The notes under the pieces: generated by a model | What the model was told of the DNA's origin: nothing | The model's database searches: none | Seen by the model: the letters and a program-made list of their open reading frames with translations, nothing else | Translations under genes and position numbers: made by a program | Shown: one piece after another, positions 1-6,725 of the stretch | Numbering within the stretch: position 1 is the stretch's first letter | Layout: every line of letters begins with the position of its first letter | Assembly: GCA_021203705.1 (NCBI GenBank) | Contig: JAJQAR010000139.1 | Coordinates: 1 to 7,331, forward strand | Length of the DNA: 7,331 nt | Direction: 5' to 3' | From: Prevotella sp. | Lineage (GTDB): Bacteria > Bacteroidota > Bacteroidia > Bacteroidales > Bacteroidaceae

Positions 1-1566
1 GAGTATGATGGCACAAGCGCAAACGTTACGGGAAGTGTGAGTAATGTTGACGTAAGTGTTGACGGAGCAGATGTTACGGTAAATTCTACCGCCAAGTCAG
101 TAGAGTATGTTTTAAGTGGCAGTACGACGAACGGTTCATTCAAGATATACAGTGACAATAAGATAAAGTTGACTTTAAATGGATTGTCTCTGACGAGTGC
201 AAAGGGAGCAGCCATCAACATACAAAGCGGCAAGAGTGTGTATGTGGAGAGTGTGACTGGAACGGAGAATACCCTTACTGATGCCGCTATATATATGAAC
301 AATGTAGGAGTAGAGGACCAGAAGGCCTGTCTGTTCAGTGAAGGACAGCTATTGTTCAGTGGCAGTGGGACGTTGACAGTGCAGGGCAATAGCCGTCATG
401 GAATATGCAGTGATGACTATGTGTATATACATTCGGGAACGAACATTAACATAGCATCCGCCGCTTCCGATGCCATCCATGCCAACCAGAAAGTTATCAT
501 AGCCGGCGGAATGCTTGAGATGACGCCATCGAGTGACGGAATTGAATGTGAGGATGGAAATATAGATATCCGTGGAGGATTGGTCAAGGCCAATATCACG
601 GGAGAGGCGTCAAAGGCGATAAAGGCAGGAACGGAAGTGAATATCACGGGCGGAGAAGTTCTTCTGCTCACATCAGGCGATGCGAAATACGACATCGAAT
701 CGGCGGATGTCAGCAGTTGTTCGTGTATAAAGAGCAGTGGCGATGTAACAGTGAGTGATGCCACAGTATATATTAAGAGTACTGGAAAGGCAGGTAAGGG
801 AATCAACAGTGGCGGAAGCGTGAAGATCAGCAACAGTGATGTGAGGGTGATAACCACCGGTGTTGAGTATGTCTATGGCAGTTTGAATACTCAAGCAAAG
901 GGTATCAAGGCCGACGGAGCAGTTACTATCAATTCAGGTACGGTGTGGGTAAGAGCCACAGGCGGTAACGGTAGTGAGGGTATTGCGAGCAAGACAACTC
1001 TTACTATCAACGACGGAACGGTATGTGTCAATTCATACGGCGACTGTATCAGTGCGAGCAACAATATCACTATCAATGGCGGGAATGTATATTGTTACAG
1101 CGATGAGAACGACGGTATGGATTCCAACGGAACAGTAACTATTGCGGGTGGTGTGGTAGTTACTTCTGGCAGTACTTCAGAGAGCGGTATAGACAGTCAG
1201 AGTACATTTAAGATAACTGGCGGCACATTAATAGGTATCGGTGGTGACAGCAGTACCCCTACAACAAGTTCCACGCAGCGTTCCGTAATATACAACGGCT
1301 CGGGCAACGGCGGTTATCTGCTTACGATAGCAGCCACAGACGGCACGGATGTGATGTCTTACGTGATACCGAGAGATTACAGTCAGATGAAAATGCTGTT
1401 CAGCAGTGATCTATTAAATTCAGGAACGGAATATACTATATACAGTGGCGGCAGTGTAGAGGGCGGAGAGGCGTTCTACGGACTAACCACAGGCGGCACA
1501 TTCACATCAGGAATAGCAGCAGCGACATTCGCGCCAAGCAGTATGGTGACATCGGTCGGTTTATAA
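1..1566 (+). CDS. Secreted beta-helix carbohydrate-binding protein, Cthe_2159 type (5' end missing)
   Basis: The reading frame is open from the first base of the window and ends with TAA at 1564-1566, so the 5' end of the gene lies outside. The GTG at 37 is an internal valine, not a start. At least 521 residues are encoded here. The protein is rich in Gly, Ser, Thr, Asn, Ile and Val and is built of about eleven consecutive coils of a GI-x(6-8)-I-x-GG-x-V pattern, as expected for a right-handed parallel beta-helix. Its family is most likely the Cthe_2159 carbohydrate-binding domain (Pfam PF14262), whose founding member binds cellulose and acidic sugars. A non-repetitive C-terminal region follows from about nt 1250, with no T9SS-type tail. 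Export is inferred from composition; the signal peptide or lipobox would lie upstream. It ends 16 nt before the VTC-domain gene and is almost certainly cotranscribed with it. The ligand is unknown; an adhesin or scaffold role is equally possible. Confidence 0.85.
   Translation, partial: EYDGTSANVTGSVSNVDVSVDGADVTVNSTAKSVEYVLSGSTTNGSFKIYSDNKIKLTLNGLSLTSAKGAAINIQSGKSVYVESVTGTENTLTDAAIYMNNVGVEDQKACLFSEGQLLFSGSGTLTVQGNSRHGICSDDYVYIHSGTNINIASAASDAIHANQKVIIAGGMLEMTPSSDGIECEDGNIDIRGGLVKANITGEASKAIKAGTEVNITGGEVLLLTSGDAKYDIESADVSSCSCIKSSGDVTVSDATVYIKSTGKAGKGINSGGSVKISNSDVRVITTGVEYVYGSLNTQAKGIKADGAVTINSGTVWVRATGGNGSEGIASKTTLTINDGTVCVNSYGDCISASNNITINGGNVYCYSDENDGMDSNGTVTIAGGVVVTSGSTSESGIDSQSTFKITGGTLIGIGGDSSTPTTSSTQRSVIYNGSGNGGYLLTIAATDGTDVMSYVIPRDYSQMKMLFSSDLLNSGTEYTIYSGGSVEGGEAFYGLTTGGTFTSGIAAATFAPSSMVTSVGL
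397..1248 (+). repeat. Tandem beta-helix coil repeats within the carbohydrate-binding protein
   Basis: About eleven degenerate protein repeats of roughly 22-35 residues. Each opens with a short turn such as HGI, DAI, DGI, KAI, KGI, EGI or SGI and continues to an INGG/ITGG/IAGG-like turn followed by a beta-strand. Examples of the second turn are IIAGG, ITGGEV, INSGTV, INDGTV, INGGNV and IAGGVV. Two coils carry longer insertions, near nt 660-720 (with two cysteines close together) and near nt 850-900. The repetition is clear in protein but weak in DNA, which indicates an old, diverged repeat rather than recent duplication. Confidence 0.75.
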
Positions 1567-1582
1567 CCTTAAAATAAGAGCC

Positions 1583-2347
1583 ATGAGCAAACAAGAGCTG
1601 TTATCCACATTCACTCCGATAACGTTGGAGCAGATGAGTGGAATAAAGTTGATGAACAGGATAGACACGAAATACCTGTTGTCGATGGAAGAGCTCATGG
1701 CACTGTTGGAGTTGGCAGCAAAGGATTACATGGTCCAGGTAGTCAGGGATGAGAGAGATATAACCTATCGCACCGTCTATTTAGACACGCCGACAAACAG
1801 CATGTATATAGCCCACCAGTGTGGACGTACAGTAAGGGAGAAGATCAGGGTGCGCTCGTATGTATCGTCAGATCTGACATTTCTTGAGGTGAAGAACAAG
1901 AGCAACAAGGGGCGAACAGACAAGAAGCGCATAGCAGTAACGTCGGTTGACAATCTTGCAGATGATGGAGCGGAAGAATTCCTGCACAAGCATGCGTGGT
2001 ATAGTTTAGAGGAGCTGCATCCGCAACTTGAGAATAGTTTTCACCGTGTAACATTGGTAAACAAGGCGAAGACGGAGCGTCTGACAATAGACACTAACAT
2101 CTGGTTCCGGAATATCCCCAACGGTAATGAGACGATATTGGACAAAGTTGCTGTGGTGGAGTTGAAGCGAGACGGCCTGACATTCTCGCCAGTGAAGGAG
2201 ATGTTGAGGAAGCTGCGCATACAAAGAGCCTCATTCAGCAAGTACTGTATGGGATGTGCCCTCACGGATAGAACGTTAAGACAGAACAGGTTTAAGGAAA
2301 GAATAAGGAATTTATCAAAATATCAGAAAATACAAAGTTATGGATAA
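1583..2347 (+). CDS. VTC-domain polyphosphate polymerase family protein
   Basis: This 254-residue protein has the layout of the VTC catalytic domain (Pfam PF09359), a triphosphate-tunnel metalloenzyme fold that in yeast Vtc4 polymerises polyphosphate from ATP. Visible motifs in order: RIDTKY at 26-31, RTVYLDT at 63-69, REKIRVRSY at 85-93, a basic LEVKNKSNKGRTDKKR stretch at 101-116, ELKRD at 193-197 and SFSKY at 217-221. From memory of Vtc4, R89/R91, K104, E193 and S219-K220 match the tunnel arginines, a tunnel lysine, the metal-binding glutamate and the C-terminal Ser-Lys pair, so the active site looks intact. There is no SPX domain and no membrane segment; the protein should be cytosolic. 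The ATG follows the upstream stop by 16 nt, with only a weak purine-rich AAGAG before it. Its stop overlaps the DUF4956 start, implying coupled expression. Family assignment is firm; polyphosphate synthesis by this bacterial protein is inferred. Confidence 0.88.
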   Translation: MSKQELLSTFTPITLEQMSGIKLMNRIDTKYLLSMEELMALLELAAKDYMVQVVRDERDITYRTVYLDTPTNSMYIAHQCGRTVREKIRVRSYVSSDLTFLEVKNKSNKGRTDKKRIAVTSVDNLADDGAEEFLHKHAWYSLEELHPQLENSFHRVTLVNKAKTERLTIDTNIWFRNIPNGNETILDKVAVVELKRDGLTFSPVKEMLRKLRIQRASFSKYCMGCALTDRTLRQNRFKERIRNLSKYQKIQSYG

Positions 2348-2969
2348 GCAATTAATCGACTTATTAATACGTTTTGGAGTCAATATCGTAGTGGTATTGA
2401 TAATCATTTACGGTTTCTACTTTCCGAAGAGCAAAAGGAGAGACTACAGTTTCACGTTTACACTGATAAGCATCAGTATATTCTTCCTTATCTATATGTT
2501 GGGAGAGGTGAAGTTGAAAATCGGTTTCGCCTTAGGATTGTTCGCTATCTTCGGTATTATAAGATACCGCACGGAAACGATACCCGTGAGGGAGATGACA
2601 TATCTGTTTATGATTATCGCTCTGTCGGTGATAAATGCGTTGAATGAGGATTGGGGAATATCCATTATAGCTGTTGTGAACCTTATCTTCATAATTTGTA
2701 TCTGGATATGTGAAGGCAACCGGTTGCTTAAACACATCGCCTGTAAATACGTAAAATACGACAGGATAGAGCTTATCGTGCCGGAGCGTTATGAGGAGCT
2801 CGTGGCAGACCTGAAAAAGAGGACAGGATTGGAAATAACGAAGGTGGATGTGGGCTCTATTGATTTCATCAAGGATGCGGCGATACTGAAAGTGTATTAC
2901 AAGCCGTTAAATCCGAAAGTTACAAATCCCGTTGATACGGTTATGAAAATACCTGATGAGGAGTATTAA
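2340..2969 (+). CDS. DUF4956 multi-spanning inner-membrane protein
   Basis: This 209-residue membrane protein is recognised by the DUF4956 (PF16316) signature at 62-90: a GFALGLFAIFGIIRYRTE segment followed by IPVREMTYLF. About five hydrophobic segments are visible, near residues 12-28, 38-54, 60-75, 87-102 and 107-123. A soluble tail of about 80 residues follows, with a beta-alpha-beta look (RIELIVPERYEELVADLKK, then EITKVDVGSID and AILKVYYKPL), probably cytosolic. The conserved RYRTE-x-IP-x-REMTY stretch lies in a loop between membrane segments 3 and 4 and is a candidate functional site. The ATG overlaps the VTC gene end by 8 nt (ATGGATAA), the tightest junction in the operon, which fits a physical partnership with the VTC enzyme. 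The family's molecular function is unknown. A role anchoring the enzyme or passing its product across the membrane, like the transmembrane parts of the yeast VTC complex, is inference. Confidence 0.87.
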   Translation: MDKQLIDLLIRFGVNIVVVLIIIYGFYFPKSKRRDYSFTFTLISISIFFLIYMLGEVKLKIGFALGLFAIFGIIRYRTETIPVREMTYLFMIIALSVINALNEDWGISIIAVVNLIFIICIWICEGNRLLKHIACKYVKYDRIELIVPERYEELVADLKKRTGLEITKVDVGSIDFIKDAAILKVYYKPLNPKVTNPVDTVMKIPDEEY

Positions 2970-2977
2970 AAACAGTA

Positions 2978-3727
2978 ATGCAAGGTATGATGAAGAAGAT
3001 TTTTACTGTCGCATTGTTGGCGATTTTCTGTTTGACAGAAGCTCATGCGGGAGATGATGGAGACTTAGGTCTTTGGGCAAATGTGGAGGCTCAGAAGAAG
3101 ATAGTGAAGGGCTTGTCGGCTTCTGTCAGTGGTGAGATCCGCACGGCAGATGCCTTCAACCTGATGGACCGTTGGTCGTTGGAGGCAGGAGTGTCATACC
3201 GTATCAACAAATACCTAAAGACAGAGTTGGATTATGTATTCATAGATCAGTTCAACGACTGGCGATTGACGGATAAGGGTAATGTGATACACAAATACTG
3301 GTCGCCGCGCCACCGAATTATGTTCTCCGTAACAGGACAGGTAAAAGTGAAAAGGGTGGAGTTCTCATTGCGAGAGAGATACCAATATACCTATAGAGTA
3401 GGGAAGAACGTAGATAAATATGATGCTGATAGTAGGGAGCAGATTGCCGATGAGGAGATAAGCTCAAAATCGAAAAGTGTATTGCGCTCCCGTCTGCAAG
3501 TGGCGTGGAACATTAAAAAGTCTGGTTTTGAACCATACGCCTTTTATGAGTTGTACAACAATTTCAACAGTGGGTTTGCGTGGGACAAAATGAGGTTTGC
3601 TGTGGGTACTGACTATAAGATCTCAAAGAAACATTCAGTAGGAGTGTTCTATTATTATATAAAGTCGAATGATAAGGATGAGGAAAACGGAAATGTTTTA
3701 GGGGTAAGCTATAAAATAGGACTTTGA
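2978..3727 (+). CDS. DUF2490 family outer-membrane beta-barrel protein
   Basis: A 249-residue protein with a signal peptide: MMKK, a hydrophobic core (IFTVALLAIFCLT) and a predicted AHA|G cleavage after residue 24. The mature part alternates polar and aromatic/hydrophobic residues in about ten amphipathic strands, including RWSLEAGVSYRI (65-76), HRIMFSVTGQVKV (112-124), VEFSLRERYQYTY (127-139), SRLQVAWNI (171-179), PYAFYELYNNF (186-196) and SVGVFYYYIKS (220-230). This is the pattern of DUF2490 (PF10677), a Bacteroidetes family of predicted outer-membrane barrels. It starts 8 nt after the DUF4956 stop, so it is probably the last gene of the operon. The start is uncertain: ATG at 2978, 2987 and 2990 all preserve the signal peptide, and none has a good Shine-Dalgarno sequence at normal spacing. 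It ends in Leu rather than the usual terminal aromatic residue of outer-membrane proteins. Specific function is unknown; a porin-like or surface-anchor role for the operon is inferred. Confidence 0.82.
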   Translation: MQGMMKKIFTVALLAIFCLTEAHAGDDGDLGLWANVEAQKKIVKGLSASVSGEIRTADAFNLMDRWSLEAGVSYRINKYLKTELDYVFIDQFNDWRLTDKGNVIHKYWSPRHRIMFSVTGQVKVKRVEFSLRERYQYTYRVGKNVDKYDADSREQIADEEISSKSKSVLRSRLQVAWNIKKSGFEPYAFYELYNNFNSGFAWDKMRFAVGTDYKISKKHSVGVFYYYIKSNDKDEENGNVLGVSYKIGL

Positions 3728-3774
3728 GTGAAGAATGAAGAGTGAAGAATGAAGAGTGAAAAATTAAGAATGAA
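3726..3774 (+). repeat. GARTGAA heptad tandem array (7 units)
   Basis: Seven consecutive 7-nt units: GAGTGAA, GAATGAA, GAGTGAA, GAATGAA, GAGTGAA, AAATTAA, GAATGAA. The first five fit GARTGAA exactly and alternate G and A at the third position, giving a 14-nt higher-order period. The array begins inside the TGA stop of the DUF2490 gene and runs into the A-tract of the terminator hairpin. Each consensus heptad carries a TGA, and a 7-nt step moves through all three frames, so every plus-strand frame is closed within about 20 nt. Confidence 0.93.
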
Positions 3775-3815
3775 AAATGCGCCCCAGCATCCAAACGATG
3801 CGAGGGCACATTTTT
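3773..3815. terminator. Bidirectional rho-independent terminator between convergent genes
   Basis: A GC-rich stem pairs 3781-3791 with 3797-3807 (9 of 11 pairs) around a 5-nt loop (CAAAC). After a single mismatch (3780/3808) it extends through AAAAATG at 3773-3779 pairing with CATTTTT at 3809-3815. The T-run after the hairpin serves the plus-strand operon, and the A-run before it becomes a U-run for transcripts of the minus-strand pectate lyase gene. The position between convergent genes fits shared termination. Confidence 0.85.
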
Positions 3816-3901
3816 AATTTAATTACATCCAATGTAGGGACTTTAATTTATTAAGTCCGCCACATCCACGTACAAGAGAAAAACTCAAGCGGAATGAATT
3901 C

Positions 3902-3922
3902 TTCACTCTTCATTCTTCACTC
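3902..3922 (-). repeat. Inverted GARTGAA heptad array (3 units)
   Basis: Three consecutive units read TTCACTC, TTCATTC, TTCACTC on the plus strand, i.e. GAGTGAA, GAATGAA, GAGTGAA on the minus strand. These are the same alternating heptads as at 3726-3774 in opposite orientation. A degraded fourth unit (TGAATTC) may precede at 3895-3901. The array starts two bases downstream of the pectate lyase stop (TAA, plus-strand 3925-3927), mirroring the arrangement at the other gene. Confidence 0.9.
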
Positions 3923-3924
3923 AC

Positions 3925-6648
3925 TTACAGAACCACCTTGATTGCGGAGCCTTGGGCTGCGATAATGTAGAAACCTGGTGTGAGAGTGATTGTCGTTGAG
4001 CCTTGTGCTGCAACAGTTGATGTTACGACACGTCCTGCCATATCACATACAACGATACGGGAGCCGGCTTTCACGTTGGAAACGATTACGTTGTTTCCGT
4101 CAACACAGAAAGTGGCGTTGTCGTTGCTGTCAACAGTAGCGTTGTAGATGCCGCTTGAAACAGTTGAGTCGATAATGATGTCATTGATGTTGAATTTCAC
4201 TGCATTGTTGTCAATGCGGAAAGCCACATCGTTGTCATCGTTGTAATCGTAAACGAACTTATAGACACGTTTCTTGGCACCGAGCGTCAGGTCGGCAACC
4301 TCAGTAGTTGTACCATCAACGATAGTGCTGAGTTTCACTGTCTTTGAGCTCTTGTCAGGGTTGCCAAGATACAGCGTAACAGTACAAGGTCCGGAAACCT
4401 CAGGAGTAGTAAGGTAACCGCCGCTTGCCGTTGTGTAGAACTGTATGCAACGGTCGGAAGCACCGGCGTCATCCTCTGTTGCCGGACCATAGTCCTCGTC
4501 TGTGCTTTCTGCATTGTTGGCAGCCGACATGGCGACTACCCTGACAGCGTTGTCACCGGAACCTATCTGCATGCCGCCGATTGTTACCAACTGGTTGGCA
4601 CCGTTGAATACATTGGTATTATCAGTTATAGAGCCATATTTCTCATACCATTCCTCCGGCAGGGTGTAGAAGTTAGCCGTGAACAGGTTGCCACCGGCTT
4701 CTGCAAAGAACGACCATACCGTACCCTCGGTAGTGCCGAGCTCATTAGTAGCGTCAACTCTCCAATAGTAGGTGGTGTTTGCATTCAGTTCCTCAATGTA
4801 GTATTTCTTGTCTGTCAAGCCACTTGCCACCTGCTCCAAAGCAGTTGGGTCGGTACCGAGATATAAGTCGTATGTTAATGCTCCTCCATATTTGAGAGTG
4901 GTGTTCTCCCACGTAAAGGTAACGCCGGCTGCTATACCTACGGAGCTTTCATCCTCTGGAGACGGGTTTTCTGAAAGCTTAGGCACTGTCGGGTCATCGG
5001 AAGTGGCAGTCTCAAGTTCGGCATAGTCGGAATACAAACTCTCATCATCGTTGTAGGCACAAACTCTGACATAATATTTAGTGTCTGCGGTAAGGTCGGT
5101 TACCTCATATTCAGTAACACCAGCCTCAACACGTCCTGCCTCGGTATATTCGCTGCCGTCGGTGGAAATCTCAATGATGAAACCGTTGTCGGTGTTTTTG
5201 TTAAGTTCCCAGGAGAGTTCAAGAGAGTTCTTGTTGGAGATAGCGTCAAGGTTGATAGGCTTCTTGATGTAAGGATAATGAGTAACGATGCTGAACGAGT
5301 AGTTCTCGATGTTCATATAACCGTTTGCAGCAATTTCGGTAGCGTCGCTTGCGTTGTTAGGGTCAAGACCGTTAGCAATCTCCCATTCATCAGGAATGCC
5401 ATCATTATCAGAGTCGGTAGGTTTCACGCCTCCGCTAAGTACGCCTGTACCACCATGACTGAGCGTCTTCTCTGTTGTGATACCGTTCTTTGTACCTTCA
5501 GTACCGAAAGAGGAGAGTTCGTCAATGAGATACTGGTCAACCTCGTCACGGACAGGGAGAACTGGACCGACGCTGTCGAGTATCCAGTAAAGAGCCTCCT
5601 CTGCCGTCATGATATTCGTTATTTCAGGAATCAACTGAATGGAGGCATTTGCTGTGTCGTTGTATAGAGCTATATCCTCGTTAAGAGTCTCACGGCTGTC
5701 CATCCAGGTACTGTATCTTCCGTCAGACTGCTTACCGCAGGTCTCATCCTGTGTCATTAGAGTACCGTTGAGAGTACCGTCCTTATCACTGTCATAATAG
5801 TTGTTGGGACCGTAGTATCGGAAAGTGGGAGTACCACGTGTGAAAACAGCAGTGGCACTGTTCCAGGGACCGTTTATGAAATAATTGCTCTCGATATCAG
5901 CCCAGGAGTCGCCTGTTGTGTCACCCATGATATAGCAGCCGCCGTTACCCCAGTTGTAAACCACATTGTTGACATACTGGTTGAGGCCCTTTACTTTCGG
6001 GTTACGTGTCTTGTTCTCGATATACAGGTTACGGTAGAGAGTAACACCACCTGTGGTCTGGATAAGCCCGCCGCAGGAGTGGTCTTGCAAGCCCTGACCT
6101 ATAATGGAGTTCTGGATAGTGATGCTGCCAAGGTCACCCTTATTGTCAGGGTTAACGGAGAAACACTCGTCCTTGCCCCACAAAGCCGTAACATGGTCGA
6201 AAATCATGTTAGTACCGTTGGCGATACCGCAGGCATCAGAACCACTCGTACCGTCTATACCCATACGGAAACGGATGTAGCGCACGATAAGGTTGCTTGC
6301 CCCGGAGAAGCTCACGCGGTCGCCATACACCTGAATACCCTCACCGGGAGCCGTCTGACCGAGGATGGTGTTGTTGCCGCTGAAAACGAGGGCAGAAGTA
6401 AGGTGGATTACACCGGAAACGTCGAACACGATGATACGGTTGGTGCCGCTCACCGCATTACGTAATGTACCCTGAGTGTTAGTGTCTTCGAGGGAGGTGA
6501 CATGGTAAACGGAACCGCCACGGCCTCCGGTAGCATATCGCCCGAAACCCTGTGCGCCCGGGAAAGCCAACAGGTCGCCGTCATCGGCAAAGGCATTAGT
6601 GGAAGCCAATGCCAACAGGCACACTGCGAATAAAAATAATTTCTTCAC
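3925..6648 (-). CDS. Modular secreted pectate lyase, polysaccharide lyase family 1
   Basis: A 907-residue secreted enzyme expected to cleave polygalacturonate (pectate) by calcium-dependent beta-elimination. Residues 1-21 form a signal peptide (MKKLFLFAVC..., AFA|DD). The PL1 beta-helix spans about 28-400: FPGAQGFGRYATGGRGG at 29-45, IIVFDVSGVI at 72-81, a DHVTALWGKDE calcium/active-site stretch at 151-161, and TRNPKVKG at 214-221 with R215 the likely catalytic arginine. A TSP3-like calcium loop with WE (DSDNDGIPDEWE, 412-423) follows. Then come an FN3 domain (about 466-548), a second FN3/Ig-like domain (556-648), a beta-sandwich (about 653-830), and a C-terminal domain ending IVVCDMAGRVV...GFYIIAAQGSAIKVVL, resembling a T9SS type-A sorting signal. 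The start is GTG at 6648-6646, chosen because it gives an ideal signal peptide with no nearby ATG in frame. It lies downstream of another secreted gene on the same strand and convergent with the VTC operon. Family is confident; exact specificity and T9SS export are inferred. Confidence 0.92.
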   Translation of the reverse strand: MKKLFLFAVCLLALASTNAFADDGDLLAFPGAQGFGRYATGGRGGSVYHVTSLEDTNTQGTLRNAVSGTNRIIVFDVSGVIHLTSALVFSGNNTILGQTAPGEGIQVYGDRVSFSGASNLIVRYIRFRMGIDGTSGSDACGIANGTNMIFDHVTALWGKDECFSVNPDNKGDLGSITIQNSIIGQGLQDHSCGGLIQTTGGVTLYRNLYIENKTRNPKVKGLNQYVNNVVYNWGNGGCYIMGDTTGDSWADIESNYFINGPWNSATAVFTRGTPTFRYYGPNNYYDSDKDGTLNGTLMTQDETCGKQSDGRYSTWMDSRETLNEDIALYNDTANASIQLIPEITNIMTAEEALYWILDSVGPVLPVRDEVDQYLIDELSSFGTEGTKNGITTEKTLSHGGTGVLSGGVKPTDSDNDGIPDEWEIANGLDPNNASDATEIAANGYMNIENYSFSIVTHYPYIKKPINLDAISNKNSLELSWELNKNTDNGFIIEISTDGSEYTEAGRVEAGVTEYEVTDLTADTKYYVRVCAYNDDESLYSDYAELETATSDDPTVPKLSENPSPEDESSVGIAAGVTFTWENTTLKYGGALTYDLYLGTDPTALEQVASGLTDKKYYIEELNANTTYYWRVDATNELGTTEGTVWSFFAEAGGNLFTANFYTLPEEWYEKYGSITDNTNVFNGANQLVTIGGMQIGSGDNAVRVVAMSAANNAESTDEDYGPATEDDAGASDRCIQFYTTASGGYLTTPEVSGPCTVTLYLGNPDKSSKTVKLSTIVDGTTTEVADLTLGAKKRVYKFVYDYNDDNDVAFRIDNNAVKFNINDIIIDSTVSSGIYNATVDSNDNATFCVDGNNVIVSNVKAGSRIVVCDMAGRVVTSTVAAQGSTTITLTPGFYIIAAQGSAIKVVL

Positions 6649-6677
6649 GTTATTTTATTTAAGTTTGTTTTTAAAAT

Positions 6678-6722
6678 CACACTCCCCACGCAGACAAGTG
6701 TTTTGAGACGTGGGGAGGTGTG
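6678..6722 (-). terminator. Hairpin upstream of the pectate lyase gene, possible terminator or attenuator
   Basis: CTCCCCACG at 6682-6690 pairs perfectly with CGTGGGGAG at 6709-6717. After one bulged G (6718) the stem extends through CACA/TGTG to 6678 and 6722, with an 18-nt loop. Read on the minus strand, the stem is followed by ATTTTAAAAAC, a short and imperfect U-tract, then the AT-rich leader and the GTG start about 30 nt further on. It could end transcription from the upstream gene, attenuate the pectate lyase gene, or stabilise a processed transcript. The stem is clear; the role is uncertain. Confidence 0.55.
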
Positions 6723-6725
6723 GTG

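Larger units (their letters stand above)
3725..3923. repeat. 26-bp perfect inverted repeat bracketing the convergent intergenic region
   Basis: Bases 3725-3750 are the exact reverse complement of 3898-3923, separated by 147 bp. The left arm starts with the TGA stop of the DUF2490 gene. The right arm ends two bases from the stop of the pectate lyase gene. Both arms consist of GARTGAA heptads, so the pairing follows from two oppositely oriented heptad arrays. The terminator hairpin lies inside the enclosed segment. Confidence 0.9.

Noticed and set aside
37..39. GTG as the start of the first gene
   Set aside because: The same frame is open to base 1 with in-family sequence, and no signal peptide follows this GTG, so it is an internal valine of a gene cut by the window edge.
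417..1076. Minus-strand ORFs opposite the beta-helix gene
   Set aside because: They are low-complexity shadows of the repetitive coding strand, with no family resemblance or plausible start context.
1777..2265. Several minus-strand ORFs inside the VTC gene
   Set aside because: They overlap each other and a clearly conserved gene in the opposite strand, and no domain is recognisable.
2492..2737. Minus-strand ORFs inside the DUF4956 gene
   Set aside because: They lie entirely antisense to a recognised membrane-protein gene and have no signal of their own.
3038..3066. Similar residues after both signal peptides (GDDGDLGLW in the DUF2490 protein, DDGDLLAFP in the pectate lyase)
   Set aside because: A short acidic stretch after the cleavage site is common; the remainder of the proteins is unrelated, so this is probably chance.
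3564..3809. Minus-strand ORF of 81 codons over the end of the DUF2490 gene and the heptad array
   Set aside because: Part of its sequence is simply the translated heptad repeat (HSSFFTLHSSL), and it runs through the terminator hairpin.
3838..3858. Small stem GGACTT/AAGTCC as a second terminator
   Set aside because: Only 6 bp with a 9-nt AT-rich loop and no following U-tract; too weak to call beside the strong hairpin at 3773-3815.
4808..6465. Plus-strand ORFs of 63-129 codons inside the pectate lyase gene
   Set aside because: They are antisense shadows of a well-supported 907-residue gene; none has a recognisable domain or signal peptide.
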